NCBI GenBank assembly: GCA_030388825.1
Contig: CP128835.1
Location: 3,466,001 to 3,530,000 of the forward strand
Length of the DNA stretch: 64,000 nucleotides
Direction of reading: 5' to 3'
Source of the DNA: Rossellomorea sp. AcN35-11
GTDB lineage: Bacteria > Bacillota > Bacilli > Bacillales > Bacillaceae_B
Positions 41,060 through 49,326 of the stretch are shown in pieces (the stretch's first letter is position 1; each line of letters starts with the position of its first letter). The position numbers and the translations under genes were made by a program. Under the pieces are notes generated by a model. That model made no database searches and was not told where the DNA came from. It was given only the letters and a program-made list of their open reading frames with translations.

Positions 41060-41446
41060 TTAATACAAATCAAGGATCCGTAGTATCAGTCCTGTTATCA
41101 TCAACGTTATATAAGCAGCAAAGAACAATAGGAAATTCACACGCCAGAACCCTCTGAATACCTTGGGATAGTGAACCTCGCCCTTAATCTTCCAATACAT
41201 AGTGGCAAAGAGTATCCCGATAGAGCAAATAATAAGAAAAATAAGCCACAGATAGGAGGTTTGCCAAATGGCAATCACAATGAAGTGAACGGACACGATT
41301 AAAAGAAATGTTGTGATGTCTAAGGCAAAATGAACGGCTTTTCTGTGGTTCTTCATAATCTCTTTCGCAACGATGAAGCAGATGAAATATCCCAAAAATG
41401 GGATCAAAACGAATATGGCAATGATGGTCGAAAAAATCGAAGCCAT
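41060..41446 (-). CDS. DUF3397 family membrane protein
   Basis: 128 residues with four hydrophobic segments (for example ASIFSTIIAIFVLIPFLGYF and LWLIFLIICSIGILFATMYW). The sequence GEVHYPKVFRGFWRVNFLLFF near the end is the conserved block of this small Bacillaceae family. It starts one nt after panE ends, so the two are probably co-transcribed. No function is known. Confidence 0.82.
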   Translation of the reverse strand: MASIFSTIIAIFVLIPFLGYFICFIVAKEIMKNHRKAVHFALDITTFLLIVSVHFIVIAIWQTSYLWLIFLIICSIGILFATMYWKIKGEVHYPKVFRGFWRVNFLLFFAAYITLMITGLILRILDLY

Positions 41447-41447
41447 T

Positions 41448-42344
41448 TTATCCCCCCATTCCTTCTCTTTCTATGCCTTTCACTAATCTGTATATTACCT
41501 TCATGATGGGTACAAAATGGTGATCTTTATCTGCTTTCGCCAGGAGAATACCTAAGATGGATTCCAATTCTGTTTTCTTTCCAGATTCAACATCTTTCAA
41601 CATGGAAGATCTGTTTTGATATGTGTTCATGCAAATACGTTCCACTCCCTCAAAGGAAATGACCCCTTTCATGCGAGGGAAGAGTAGAAGCAATTCTTGG
41701 AAAAGTTCCCTTTGTATTTGATGAAAGTGGGGATTTTCAACTAGGCGCCCATTTGGTACACGGGCTATAGCCGTTAGGGGGTTAATCAGTACATTGGCGA
41801 ATAACTTCGTAAGGAGCATTTCTTCGAAGTCTTGTTTAAACGAGAAAGGAAAAGCTGGGATGCTCAGTGAAAATAATGTTTCCACTAAACCCCACTCTCC
41901 TTTGATTATGGCAAGGTTCGTCTTCCCCTCGCCTATATGATGGAGGGTGTGGTCATTTTCTTTCAGTGCTCCATGTTCTACCGACCCTGCAAATACATTG
42001 TGGTGGGGAAGTGATCTACACCACTCAAGATGTCCGATACCATTTTGGAGAAATATCAGTGGTATTTGGGGATCTAGGAGCTCTAACATACTCTCCAAGG
42101 GCTTTAAATCATATTCCTTCACTGCCACAATCATAAGGTCACATTCCAATGGACTTTCCATCACTAACTCAGAGTGGATTTTTGTTGTGAAAGAAGAGTT
42201 CCCTCTATGGATTGTTACACCTTTCAATGAGAGGTTCTCTACCTGTGACTTTCTTCTAACCCAAAGAGTCACATCGAACGTTTGCCCCAACCACCCTGCA
42301 AACAAAAGCCCGATTGCTCCTCCCCCGACAATTCCTATTTTCAT
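41448..42344 (-). CDS. panE: 2-dehydropantoate 2-reductase family protein (PanE/YlbQ)
   Basis: NADPH-dependent ketopantoate reductase for pantothenate synthesis. 298 residues. Rossmann motif MKIGIVGGGAIGLLFAGWLG at the N-terminus; LMIVAVKEYDL; PLIFLQNGIGHLEWCRSLP; the catalytic lysine region LLTKLFANVLINPLTAIARVPNG; C-terminal SMLKDVESGKKTELESILG. Many bacilli have two such genes, so the exact substrate is inferred. Coupled to the DUF3397 gene. Confidence 0.88.
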   Translation of the reverse strand: MKIGIVGGGAIGLLFAGWLGQTFDVTLWVRRKSQVENLSLKGVTIHRGNSSFTTKIHSELVMESPLECDLMIVAVKEYDLKPLESMLELLDPQIPLIFLQNGIGHLEWCRSLPHHNVFAGSVEHGALKENDHTLHHIGEGKTNLAIIKGEWGLVETLFSLSIPAFPFSFKQDFEEMLLTKLFANVLINPLTAIARVPNGRLVENPHFHQIQRELFQELLLLFPRMKGVISFEGVERICMNTYQNRSSMLKDVESGKKTELESILGILLAKADKDHHFVPIMKVIYRLVKGIEREGMGG

Positions 42345-42430
42345 AACGTCTCCTTAACAAACAAGTTTTAAGAATAGTTTACCAAATTTTCTGTAACTAG
42401 GATAGGCTAAAAGGTTCATTCTATATATAT

Positions 42431-42460
42431 AAAAATGACCCGTCCCACGGAACGGGTCTT
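42431..42460 (-). terminator. Terminator of the acyl-CoA carboxylase operon
   Basis: Stem GACCCGT/ACGGGTC (CCGTTCCGTGGGACGG inner pairing), followed by ATTTTTATAT on the minus strand, 13 nt beyond the beta-subunit stop. Confidence 0.88.
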
Positions 42461-42472
42461 ACTTGTTCAGGC

Positions 42473-44013
42473 TTAAACAGGATATACGGGATGCTTTCTT
42501 TCACTAAATTGAACATCTTTCGTTTCATAAAGCTCATAACGTTGAATCAATACAGAACGCAATTCATTTGGTGCTGTTATTTCATCCACGATCAGTTCAG
42601 ATGCCAATTTATAAATGTCAATATGCTCTTTATATTCCTTCTGTTTTTCTTGTACATATTGTATTCTCTCTTTCGGATCTTCGATTGCTTGTCTTATTTG
42701 AATATACAGCATTTACTGCGGCTTCCGGTCCCATCACGGCAATTTGGGCTGTCGGAAGAGCTATGCAGACATCGGGATCAAACGCCGGACCTGCCATGGC
42801 ATATAACCCTGCACCGTAAGCTTTTCTTACAATGACAGATATCTTCGTAACCGTTGCGGAGCTCATGGCAAGCGATCAGCTTTGCTCCATGTCGAATGAT
42901 CCCTGCCCTCTCCACTTTTGTTCCAATCATAAACCCAGGAACATCAGCCAGGAATAATAATGGAATATGGAAAGCGTCACATAACTGGATGAATTTAGCA
43001 CCCTTGTCTGCAGAATCGTGAAAAAGGACTCCTCCCTTTACCTTTGGTTGATTGGCAATGATACCGACAACTTTCCCATCCATGCGGGCAAACCCCGTGA
43101 TCAATTCAGGAGCGAAAAGTTTTTTCATTTCAAAGAAGCTTCCTTCATCAATCAATGCATCGATGCAGTCATACATGTTAAAAGGGGCATTTTGATGTTC
43201 CGGGATGATATCTTCTAGGAGTTTCTCATGCCTAGGTGCCAATCCTTCCCTGACTGCGGGCTTGTGCTTATAATTGGCAGGGAAATAACTTAAATATCTC
43301 TTCGCTTCTTCAATGGCTTCCTCTTCAGAAGCTGCCAGGAGATCACCACACCCACTGACAGTGCAGTGCATTCTTGCACCGCCCATTTCTTCAAAGGTCA
43401 CTTTTTCACCTATTACTTTCTCCGCCATACGTGGAGAACCAAGATACATGGATGCATTTCCATCAACCATGATAACGATGTCACAGAACGCCGGGATATA
43501 CGCCCCTCCAGCAGCTGAAGGCCCAAAGAGTACACAAACCTGAGGAACCATCCCTGACATTTTCACTTGGTTGTGAAAAATCTTACCTGCGCCACGCCGG
43601 TTTGGAAACATATCCAACTGATCGGTAATCCGGGCTCCGGCTGAATCCACTAAATATAAAATAGGGACTTTAAGATTCAAGGCAGTCTCTTGGATTCGGA
43701 TGATCTTCTCAACTGTTCTCGCTCCCCATGAACCCGCTTTGACTGTAGAGTCATTGGCCATTACACAAACCGTCTGGCCACCGATCTTCCCAATTGCCGT
43801 CACTACCCCATCCGCTGGTAAATCTTCTGACTTATTGTTTGCAAACATACCATCTTCTTGATAATCCCCGTTATCAAATAACTGTTGAAGTCGATCACGA
43901 ACAAACATCTTTTTCTGTTCCTTCAGTTTCTCATGATATTTCGGCTGACCGCCTGAAGTAATCTTTTCTCTAGTCTGTTCAAGAGTGTTGATGATAGTTT
44001 TAGATGTCGACAT
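42473..44013 (-). CDS. Acyl-CoA carboxylase carboxyltransferase (beta) subunit, two +1 frameshifts
   Basis: Transfers CO2 from biotin to an acyl-CoA (propionyl-, methylcrotonyl- or acetyl-CoA type; substrate not determinable here). The main part, MSTSKTIINTLEQTREKITSGG to RHGAKLIAC, has the crotonase-fold halves with PILYLVDSAGARI, VLFGPSAAGGAYIPAFCD and LLFLADVPGFMIGTKVE. One extra base at 42867-42868 and another near 42693-42699 break the end. With both removed it continues MSSATVTKISVIVRKAYGAG, AMAGPAFDPDVCIALPTAQI, PEAAVNAVYSN, and ends VQFSERKHPVYPV, total 512 residues, normal for the family. Confidence 0.92.
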
Positions 44014-44094
44014 AATATCCCCTCCGTCGGTTTATGTAAATACGTAATCAAGTCAGAGAAATGAATTACCTCCCTGACTTGACATTTCGATCAT

Positions 44095-44310
44095 TCATCC
44101 CTCAATAACGAGTAACACGTCGCCTTCGTTAACAAAATCCCCGACACTCACTTTAATTTCTGCAACTTTCCCTTCGGTTTCTGCTTCTACAGGGATTTCC
44201 ATTTTCATTGATTCAAGCATCAGGACAGTATCCCCAACCGATACCTCTCCCCCCTGTTCCACCAGTACATTTAAAACCGTTCCTGCCATTGATGATGTAA
44301 CTTCTTTCAT
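44095..44310 (-). CDS. Biotin carboxyl carrier protein, small acyl-CoA carboxylase subunit
   Basis: 71 residues from ATG 44308-44310 (MKEVTSSMAGTVLNVLVEQGG) with an ideal AGGAGGA ribosome site. It is a single biotinyl domain; the biotin lysine is in VLMLESMKMEIPVEAET, with Ser instead of Ala in the usual AMKM. It serves as the swinging carrier between the carboxylase at 44384-45733 and the transferase at 42473-44013. A longer reading frame in the same phase lacks a ribosome site. Confidence 0.93.
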   Translation of the reverse strand: MKEVTSSMAGTVLNVLVEQGGEVSVGDTVLMLESMKMEIPVEAETEGKVAEIKVSVGDFVNEGDVLLVIEG

Positions 44311-44383
44311 GATTGATTCCTCCTGTTTGTTCTCTATTTGATGGGTTGTACGTAAATAGCACCATATTCCCCAAACTTCTTGA

Positions 44384-45733
44384 TTACGGACGCGTTGCTG
44401 AGAGAAAGTCCTGCAGCCACTTGGTGGTATAAGCCCCTTCGATAAAGCCCCTGTCTTCAATGATATCCCTGAATAGAGTGACATTCGTCTTTACCCCTTC
44501 AATGGTTACCCCTTCAAAGAATAACTTGGCTTTATGTACTGCATCACTGCGGTCGTTACCTTTTATAATACATTTTGAGATCATCGGATCGTAGAAAGGA
44601 GTGACTTTGTTTCCTTCTTCGTAACCGCTATCGATTCGAACTCCTTCCCCTTCACCCCATTGCAAGGTCGTTAACAGGCCAGGGGAAGGGTAAAAGGTTT
44701 TCGGGTCCTCGGCATATACTCTAAACTCGATAGCATGACCATTCCTCGATATTTCCTCCTGCTTACATAAGGGCAAGGGTTCACCAGAAGCAACTAAAAG
44801 CTGCCATTTGACAAGATCCAATCCCGTGATGGCTTCTGTGACCGGATGTTCTACTTGAAGTCGTGTATTCATTTCGAGAAAATAAAAATTTTCTTCTTCA
44901 TCCACTATAAATTCCACTGTTCCGGCATTGGTGTAGTTGACTGCCTTACCTGCCTGGATAGCAGAAGCAAACATTTTTTCCTTCGCTGCTTCTGAAAGAA
45001 CAGGAGAAGGCGATTCTTCTATCACTTTTTGGTTACGTCTTTGAACAGAACAATTCCGCTCGAACAGATGAACGACATTCCCATGATGATCCCCAAAGAT
45101 CTGCACTTCCACATGCCTTGCATGCTCAATGCATTTCTCAAGAAAGACTTCCTCTTTCCCAAAATAGGCTTTAGCGCGGTTTTTAGTAGAATCAAAGCTT
45201 TGAACGAGCGCTTGCTCATTTTCACAGCGAATCATACCAATGCCTCCGCCCCCGCCACTGGCTTTTAACATGATGGGATAGCCAATTCCCTTTGCCACAT
45301 GCTTGGCGTCCTCTATGGATTCCACCCCGCCTTCACTTCCAGGAACGACAGGAACCGAAGCTTGTTGCATGACCTTTCTTGCCTCCACTTTGTCACCCAT
45401 CTTTTCAATAATTTCGCTGGAAGGCCCTATAAAGGTGATGCCTTCTTCTGTCACTCTCTTTGCAAAGTCTGCATTTTCGGATAGGAGACCATAGCCTGGA
45501 TGAATGCCATCCACTTTTTCCTTTTTGGCTACATCCAGTATATGATCCACTACTAAGTATGAGCGATTCACTTGTGCTTCACCTATTCGGTGCGAAATAT
45601 CCGCTTCCTTCACAAAGGGCATATCCTTATCTGCATCAGAATAAACAGCCACTGTTTGAATGTTTAATTGTTTACAGGTTTTAATAATTCGTGAAGCAAT
45701 TTCTCCCCTATTTGCAATTAGAATCTTCTGCAC
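44384..45733 (-). CDS. Biotin carboxylase subunit of acyl-CoA carboxylase
   Basis: ATP-grasp enzyme carboxylating biotin on the adjacent carrier. 449 residues, normal length. MQKILIANRGEIASRIIKTC at the N-terminus; IHPGYGLLSENADFAKR; ATP-binding glycine loop MLKASGGGGGIGMIR near residue 160; ERNCSVQRRNQKVIEESPSP; FLEMNTRLQVEHPVTEAITG. It is a separate protein from the housekeeping AccC. First gene of the operon; an upstream cre-like site suggests CcpA control. Confidence 0.93.
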   Translation of the reverse strand: MQKILIANRGEIASRIIKTCKQLNIQTVAVYSDADKDMPFVKEADISHRIGEAQVNRSYLVVDHILDVAKKEKVDGIHPGYGLLSENADFAKRVTEEGITFIGPSSEIIEKMGDKVEARKVMQQASVPVVPGSEGGVESIEDAKHVAKGIGYPIMLKASGGGGGIGMIRCENEQALVQSFDSTKNRAKAYFGKEEVFLEKCIEHARHVEVQIFGDHHGNVVHLFERNCSVQRRNQKVIEESPSPVLSEAAKEKMFASAIQAGKAVNYTNAGTVEFIVDEEENFYFLEMNTRLQVEHPVTEAITGLDLVKWQLLVASGEPLPLCKQEEISRNGHAIEFRVYAEDPKTFYPSPGLLTTLQWGEGEGVRIDSGYEEGNKVTPFYDPMISKCIIKGNDRSDAVHKAKLFFEGVTIEGVKTNVTLFRDIIEDRGFIEGAYTTKWLQDFLSATRP

Positions 45734-45812
45734 AATCTCTCCCCTTTCTCAATAGAACACAGTTGTTCATATTACGAATTCTACAAAAATCGTCGAATTC
45801 CTTCTTCTTTAT

Positions 45813-45826
45813 TGTAAACGTTTTCT
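45813..45826. promoter_or_regulatory. Near-consensus cre (CcpA) site upstream of the carboxylase operon
   Basis: Plus strand TGTAAACGTTTTCT; minus strand AGAAAACGTTTACA. Compared with the catabolite-responsive consensus TGWNANCGNTNWCA only one terminal base differs. It lies about 80 bp ahead of the biotin carboxylase start, in the divergent region shared with ylbP, so it could repress either promoter when glucose is present. Confidence 0.65.
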
Positions 45827-45964
45827 TAATTAAGTGCAGAATTTTTTGTTTATTTGTTATATAATAATAGTAAATCCTTGCATGATCTTTGATCAGTTGC
45901 AAACGGAAACAAGATCATCTTGTTTTCCCGGATATACTTTTTAGCATTTTTAGGAGGTCATAGG

Positions 45965-46441
45965 ATGGCAGTGAAAGTGGAGAAATTAAAAGTAAACTAC
46001 AAAACTCTTGAAGAGTTTAAGAAATTTAAAGAATATGGTGTACAGGAATTATCCATGTTGGAAGACTTACAAGCAAATATTATTGAAAATGATAGCGAAT
46101 CACCTTTTTATGGGATTTATTTTGGAGATACTCTGGTTGCAAGAATGAGCTTGTACCAGCGGAATGCACGCTTTGATCAATACTTTGACCCTCCTCAAAA
46201 TTATTTGGAACTATGGAAGCTTGAAGTATTGCCCAAATATCAAAACAAACACTATGGAAAAATGCTGGTAGAATTCGCCAAAAGCTTCGGTTTACCCATC
46301 AAAACAAATTCACGCATTAAATCCCAGGGATTCTGGGAGAAGATGGGCTTCGAAGCGGTAACCTATGAAGTGGAAAGAGATTTAGGCGAGAATCCATACG
46401 TATGGTTTCCAGAAGGCGTTAAAGAACAAAAAATGAGTTAA
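45965..46441 (+). CDS. ylbP: GNAT-family N-acetyltransferase YlbP
   Basis: 158 residues from ATG 45965 (MAVKVEKLKVNYKTLEEFKKF) with TTAGGAGGTC upstream; an earlier in-frame start has no ribosome site. The GNAT fold is seen in YGIYFGDTLVARMSLYQ and the acetyl-CoA loop ELWKLEVLPKYQNKHYGKMLVEFAKSF, followed by GFWEKMGFEAVTYE. Substrate unknown. It is the only gene on the plus strand in this part and faces away from the carboxylase operon. Confidence 0.9.
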   Translation: MAVKVEKLKVNYKTLEEFKKFKEYGVQELSMLEDLQANIIENDSESPFYGIYFGDTLVARMSLYQRNARFDQYFDPPQNYLELWKLEVLPKYQNKHYGKMLVEFAKSFGLPIKTNSRIKSQGFWEKMGFEAVTYEVERDLGENPYVWFPEGVKEQKMS

Positions 46442-46447
46442 CTATTT

Positions 46448-46600
46448 AAGCTGAGTCGGCTCTACCTGAGGCGATCTGCATAAGACGACCCTGCTGGAAA
46501 GGCGCACTTTGCCTTTTTGGCAGGGTTGCCTTATGACCTCGGAGACTCTATCCGCCGGAGCCTGACTATTCAAAAGCGGAGGGAGGCTCAATCAGAGACT
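46448..46600 (+). repeat. Repeat C: hairpin repeat unit downstream of ylbP
   Basis: In plus orientation: GAGTCGGCTC, GAGGCGATCTGCATAAGACG, stem CCCTGC/GCAGGG with apex AAAGGCGCACTTTGCC, then CTTATGACCTCGG, AGACTCTATCCGCCGGAGCC. It is followed by the beginning of a second unit (AAAGCGGAGGGAGGCTC). It starts 7 nt after the ylbP stop in sense orientation. Same family as arrays A, B and D, with different stem arms. Confidence 0.85.
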
Positions 46601-46620
46601 GCATGCTTCCCAAAGAATAA

Positions 46621-46656
46621 AAATAGGCCGGCTAATTGATATTTGCCGGCCTATTG
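46621..46656 (-). terminator. Terminator downstream of ylbO
   Basis: Perfect AATAGGCCGGC/GCCGGCCTATT stem with a 12-nt loop and T run on the minus strand, 7 nt after the ylbO stop. It may also act on ylbP from the other side. Confidence 0.88.
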
Positions 46657-46662
46657 TTCTTT

Positions 46663-47283
46663 TCATTTATTCAGCCTTTGAAGATTACCATTTTTATCCA
46701 TCTGGAATTTCACTTTGTCTTCATTCCCCTGCAACAGGGCCATCTTCCTTGCTTTTTCAAAAATAGCTAATAATGATTTATGGTCTTCTTCAAGGAGATT
46801 GAATTTTGCCTCGCACTCTTTAAGCTCTGCCTCTGTCCCTTGAAGCTTTTCTTTTAAATAAGAGATTTCTTCATGTAGCTGGGCATTTTCACTCTTAACC
46901 TTTTCCCCATTGCGTACAGCTTCTTCTGCCTTTTGGAGGTAATTAATCATACTCCCCATTGAAAACACCTCGGAAGCCGCCTCAGCTGGAGGACTGTCTA
47001 CATGTGATGGCAGTTCTTGCGCTTCAGCCTTGACCTTACTGATCGGTGAATGTTTCTTTGATTGCTTTCTCTGTTTTTTTGCCAATTCGATTCCAGATTT
47101 ATATTGTTTCCGTACAAATGAGTTCCAACGGAAGCCGCAAGCAGCTGATGTACGGGACAGTTTTTTCCCTACTTCCTCAAATGCCTGCAGCTGAGTACCG
47201 CCTTCCCGTATATGGCGCAATACCACTTCTGCTAACAACACATCTTCATCTTGACTCCATGCATCCTGTCTATTCGAAGACAT
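46663..47283 (-). CDS. ylbO: YlbO, RsfA-family prespore-specific transcriptional regulator
   Basis: 206 residues from ATG 47281-47283 ([20 protein letters not shown]), overlapping a CAGGGGGG ribosome site region. The N-terminal Myb/SANT-like DNA-binding domain shows [31 protein letters not shown] and the invariant [18 protein letters not shown]. The C-terminal half is a long coiled coil ([20 protein letters not shown]). B. subtilis YlbO is a gene regulator of the mother cell/prespore programme related to RsfA. Confidence 0.9.
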   Translation of the reverse strand: MSSNRQDAWSQDEDVLLAEVVLRHIREGGTQLQAFEEVGKKLSRTSAACGFRWNSFVRKQYKSGIELAKKQRKQSKKHSPISKVKAEAQELPSHVDSPPAEAASEVFSMGSMINYLQKAEEAVRNGEKVKSENAQLHEEISYLKEKLQGTEAELKECEAKFNLLEEDHKSLLAIFEKARKMALLQGNEDKVKFQMDKNGNLQRLNK

Positions 47284-47377
47284 ATCCATCCCCCCTGTAA
47301 GATCCGGTTTATCCATACATATGCTCTTACTAGAGAAGATAGAATCTTCACCACTATTTTTTTAAGTGATGCAAAAA

Positions 47378-47404
47378 GAAACAGGATATCCATTTTCCTG
47401 TTTC
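47378..47404 (-). terminator. Terminator downstream of the enoyl-CoA hydratase gene
   Basis: Stem GAAACAGG/CCTGTTTC with an 11-nt loop followed by TTTTT on the minus strand, 17 nt after the stop. Confidence 0.85.
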
Positions 47405-47420
47405 TTTCATCACTTGTTTC

Positions 47421-48179
47421 CTATTGATTAAAGAATTTGTCCACTGCCTTATGATGCTCCTCTTTTGCCCAAAGTTTAGAACATTGCCTTATTTCATTGA
47501 GTATATTTTCTTCTATTCTCTTTTTATCCCATTTTTCAAGAAGCTGCTTTTTATAGGACCTTAATACAGCTTCCGATTTTAATGAAATCATTTTAATAAA
47601 CGGGATATCATGGATAGGCACGATATCATCAACCAATTCATCGATAAATCCTATTCGGTGTAAGAATTCTGCCTCTTCCACCCTGGCAGTCATTAGAAGG
47701 GACAACGCATTCGACACAGTCAGCCTTTCATGAAGCAACGTCCCTCCTCCCCATCCTGTGGTAATGGCAAGGGTTCCTTGAACAAACCCCATTTTTGCGT
47801 TCCTCTTGGCAATCCTGAAATCACAGGCAGTAGCAATCTCACATCCTCCCCCTATTGCGATTCCATTGATAAATGCAATAGTAGGTTTTGGTAGAAATGC
47901 CAGTCTCGTAATGAGTGCTCCCATTTTACTGAGCATTCCATAACTTTCACTCTCTGTTTTAAGGTTATGGAATTGAGATAAATCTCCTCCTGAACAAAAA
48001 GCTTGATCCCCACTTCCCGTTATGAGGAACGCTTTGACGTGATCATTTTGAATACACTCATCTAACGCTTTTTCCAGACCGTGCATGATTTCATAGCTCA
48101 CTGCATTCCGCTTCTCAGGTCGATTGATGATAAACTGCAGGATACCATCTTCATTCATATGTAACACATATTCTTCCAT
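47421..48179 (-). CDS. Enoyl-CoA hydratase/isomerase family protein
   Basis: 252 residues from ATG 48177-48179 (MEEYVLHMNEDGILQFIINRP) with AGGAGGG upstream; the longer frame overlaps the terminator of rpmF. Crotonase motifs: NRPEKRNAVSYEIMHGL, oxyanion loop DQAFCSGGDLSQF, second oxyanion FINGIAIGGGCEIATACDFRIA. Position of the usual catalytic Glu is less clear, so hydratase versus isomerase or hydrolase cannot be settled. Its nearness to the acyl-CoA carboxylase suggests acyl-CoA catabolism. Confidence 0.87.
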   Translation of the reverse strand: MEEYVLHMNEDGILQFIINRPEKRNAVSYEIMHGLEKALDECIQNDHVKAFLITGSGDQAFCSGGDLSQFHNLKTESESYGMLSKMGALITRLAFLPKPTIAFINGIAIGGGCEIATACDFRIAKRNAKMGFVQGTLAITTGWGGGTLLHERLTVSNALSLLMTARVEEAEFLHRIGFIDELVDDIVPIHDIPFIKMISLKSEAVLRSYKKQLLEKWDKKRIEENILNEIRQCSKLWAKEEHHKAVDKFFNQ

Positions 48180-48254
48180 ATCTGTCTCCCTCCTATCATA
48201 TATAGTGTATGGCTTTCCATTTGGGATGAACAGACCTTTCTTTTTCATGGCAAT

Positions 48255-48294
48255 AAAAAAAGCGCGAAGAGCCATGGCCTCTTTCGCGCTTTTT
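48255..48294 (-). terminator. Terminator downstream of rpmF
   Basis: Stem AAAAGCGCGAA(G)AG/CTCTTTCGCGCTTTT with a short GCCATGGC centre and A/T runs at both sides, 13 nt after the rpmF stop. Confidence 0.92.
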
Positions 48295-48307
48295 CCGATG
48301 CAAACAA

Positions 48308-48481
48308 TTATTTGTTTACAACTTCTTTTCCTTTATACGTTCCGCACTCTTTACAAACACGGTGTGCTAGTTTCATTTCACCACAGTTTGGGCATGCTAC
48401 CATACCAGGCACACGTAGTTTGAAGTGTGTACGGCGTTGTCTTTTTGCTGTTTTAGAAGTTCTTCTAAAAGGTACTGCCAT
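48308..48481 (-). CDS. rpmF: 50S ribosomal protein L32
   Basis: 57 residues from ATG 48479-48481 ([20 protein letters not shown]) with AAGGAGGTGGG upstream. The zinc-ribbon form: [20 protein letters not shown] carries all four cysteines (C+ type), so no zinc-free paralogue features are seen here. Follows ylbN, the standard arrangement of DUF177 and L32. Confidence 0.97.
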   Translation of the reverse strand: MAVPFRRTSKTAKRQRRTHFKLRVPGMVACPNCGEMKLAHRVCKECGTYKGKEVVNK

Positions 48482-48545
48482 TCTTCCCACCTCCTTAAAA
48501 GAGATTCATACTCATTATGAAGCCAGTCGAACTGGTACTTCGCTT

Positions 48546-49088
48546 TTAAGATTTCTTGTTTTGATCAAGAAGTTTTGCTAAGTCAGCGAGACGAGGATCA
48601 ACTTTCTTTTCTTCCTCCTGCTCGACTTGATAAGCCTGTTCTTCTGTCAGAACTTCCCAGTTCTTTCCAGAAGGCATCTCATCTTGTTCTCTCGCTTCAT
48701 CACTTATTACTTGCATCGGAATCTCAAGTAACAGCAATTCTCTTATAGCAGGTTTTAAATCAATCACATCACCTTGAACACGATGTACCTCTTCTTCCTC
48801 GTACTGTTCATATTCCGTTTCACTTAGAAGATAGGTTTCAATCGTTTTAATGTCAACAGGTAAATCAACATCCACAAGGGTTCTTGAGCAAGGTAATACC
48901 AACTTTCCTTCTATATGAAGATGGAAGGTGACCCGTTTTGATGCGATGTCCGCCTTTCCAGACACTCGAATAGGTGAGACTTCTATAATTTGGGGATCGA
49001 TTTCTTTCAATTCATCCAAATTAATTGTTTCGTCAATGGAAAGTCCCTTGTCTCTAAATTTTTGTAATTGTATTATTGACCATTTCAA
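48546..49088 (-). CDS. ylbN: YlbN, DUF177 (YceD family) protein
   Basis: 180 residues. I choose TTG 49086-49088 (LKWSIIQLQKFRDKGLSIDE) because GAGGTG lies six bases before it, and B. subtilis YlbN begins MKW. The earlier GTG/ATG overlap the ribosome site. Conserved block: ISPIRVSG-like VSPIRVSGKADIASKRVTFHL and LPCSRTLVDVDLPVDI. The C-terminal part has ELLLLEIPMQVISDEA. YceD/DUF177 proteins are linked to 23S rRNA accumulation and L32. Confidence 0.92.
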   Translation of the reverse strand: MKWSIIQLQKFRDKGLSIDETINLDELKEIDPQIIEVSPIRVSGKADIASKRVTFHLHIEGKLVLPCSRTLVDVDLPVDIKTIETYLLSETEYEQYEEEEVHRVQGDVIDLKPAIRELLLLEIPMQVISDEAREQDEMPSGKNWEVLTEEQAYQVEQEEEKKVDPRLADLAKLLDQNKKS

Positions 49089-49326
49089 TGTCATCACCTC
49101 TAGGCAACAAAGGTAATTATAGCTTTCATAATACCGTTTGTCAATATTTTTTCTTTACACTCTTTACAACCATAGTGTTGTAATTATAACGTTTAAATAT
49201 AAGGTCTTTCAAATATTTTATAATATTCGTTATGATTATTTCTAAAAAGGAGAGAATCTATCTTATTTCCATATATAATGAATTACATCATTCATAGTTC
49301 AGGATTAGAAAGGATGCGAAGAATTC

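Noticed and set aside
42630..42866. Separate 78-codon gene MSSATVTKIS...
   Set aside because: It is the continuation of the carboxyltransferase beta subunit between its two frameshifts.
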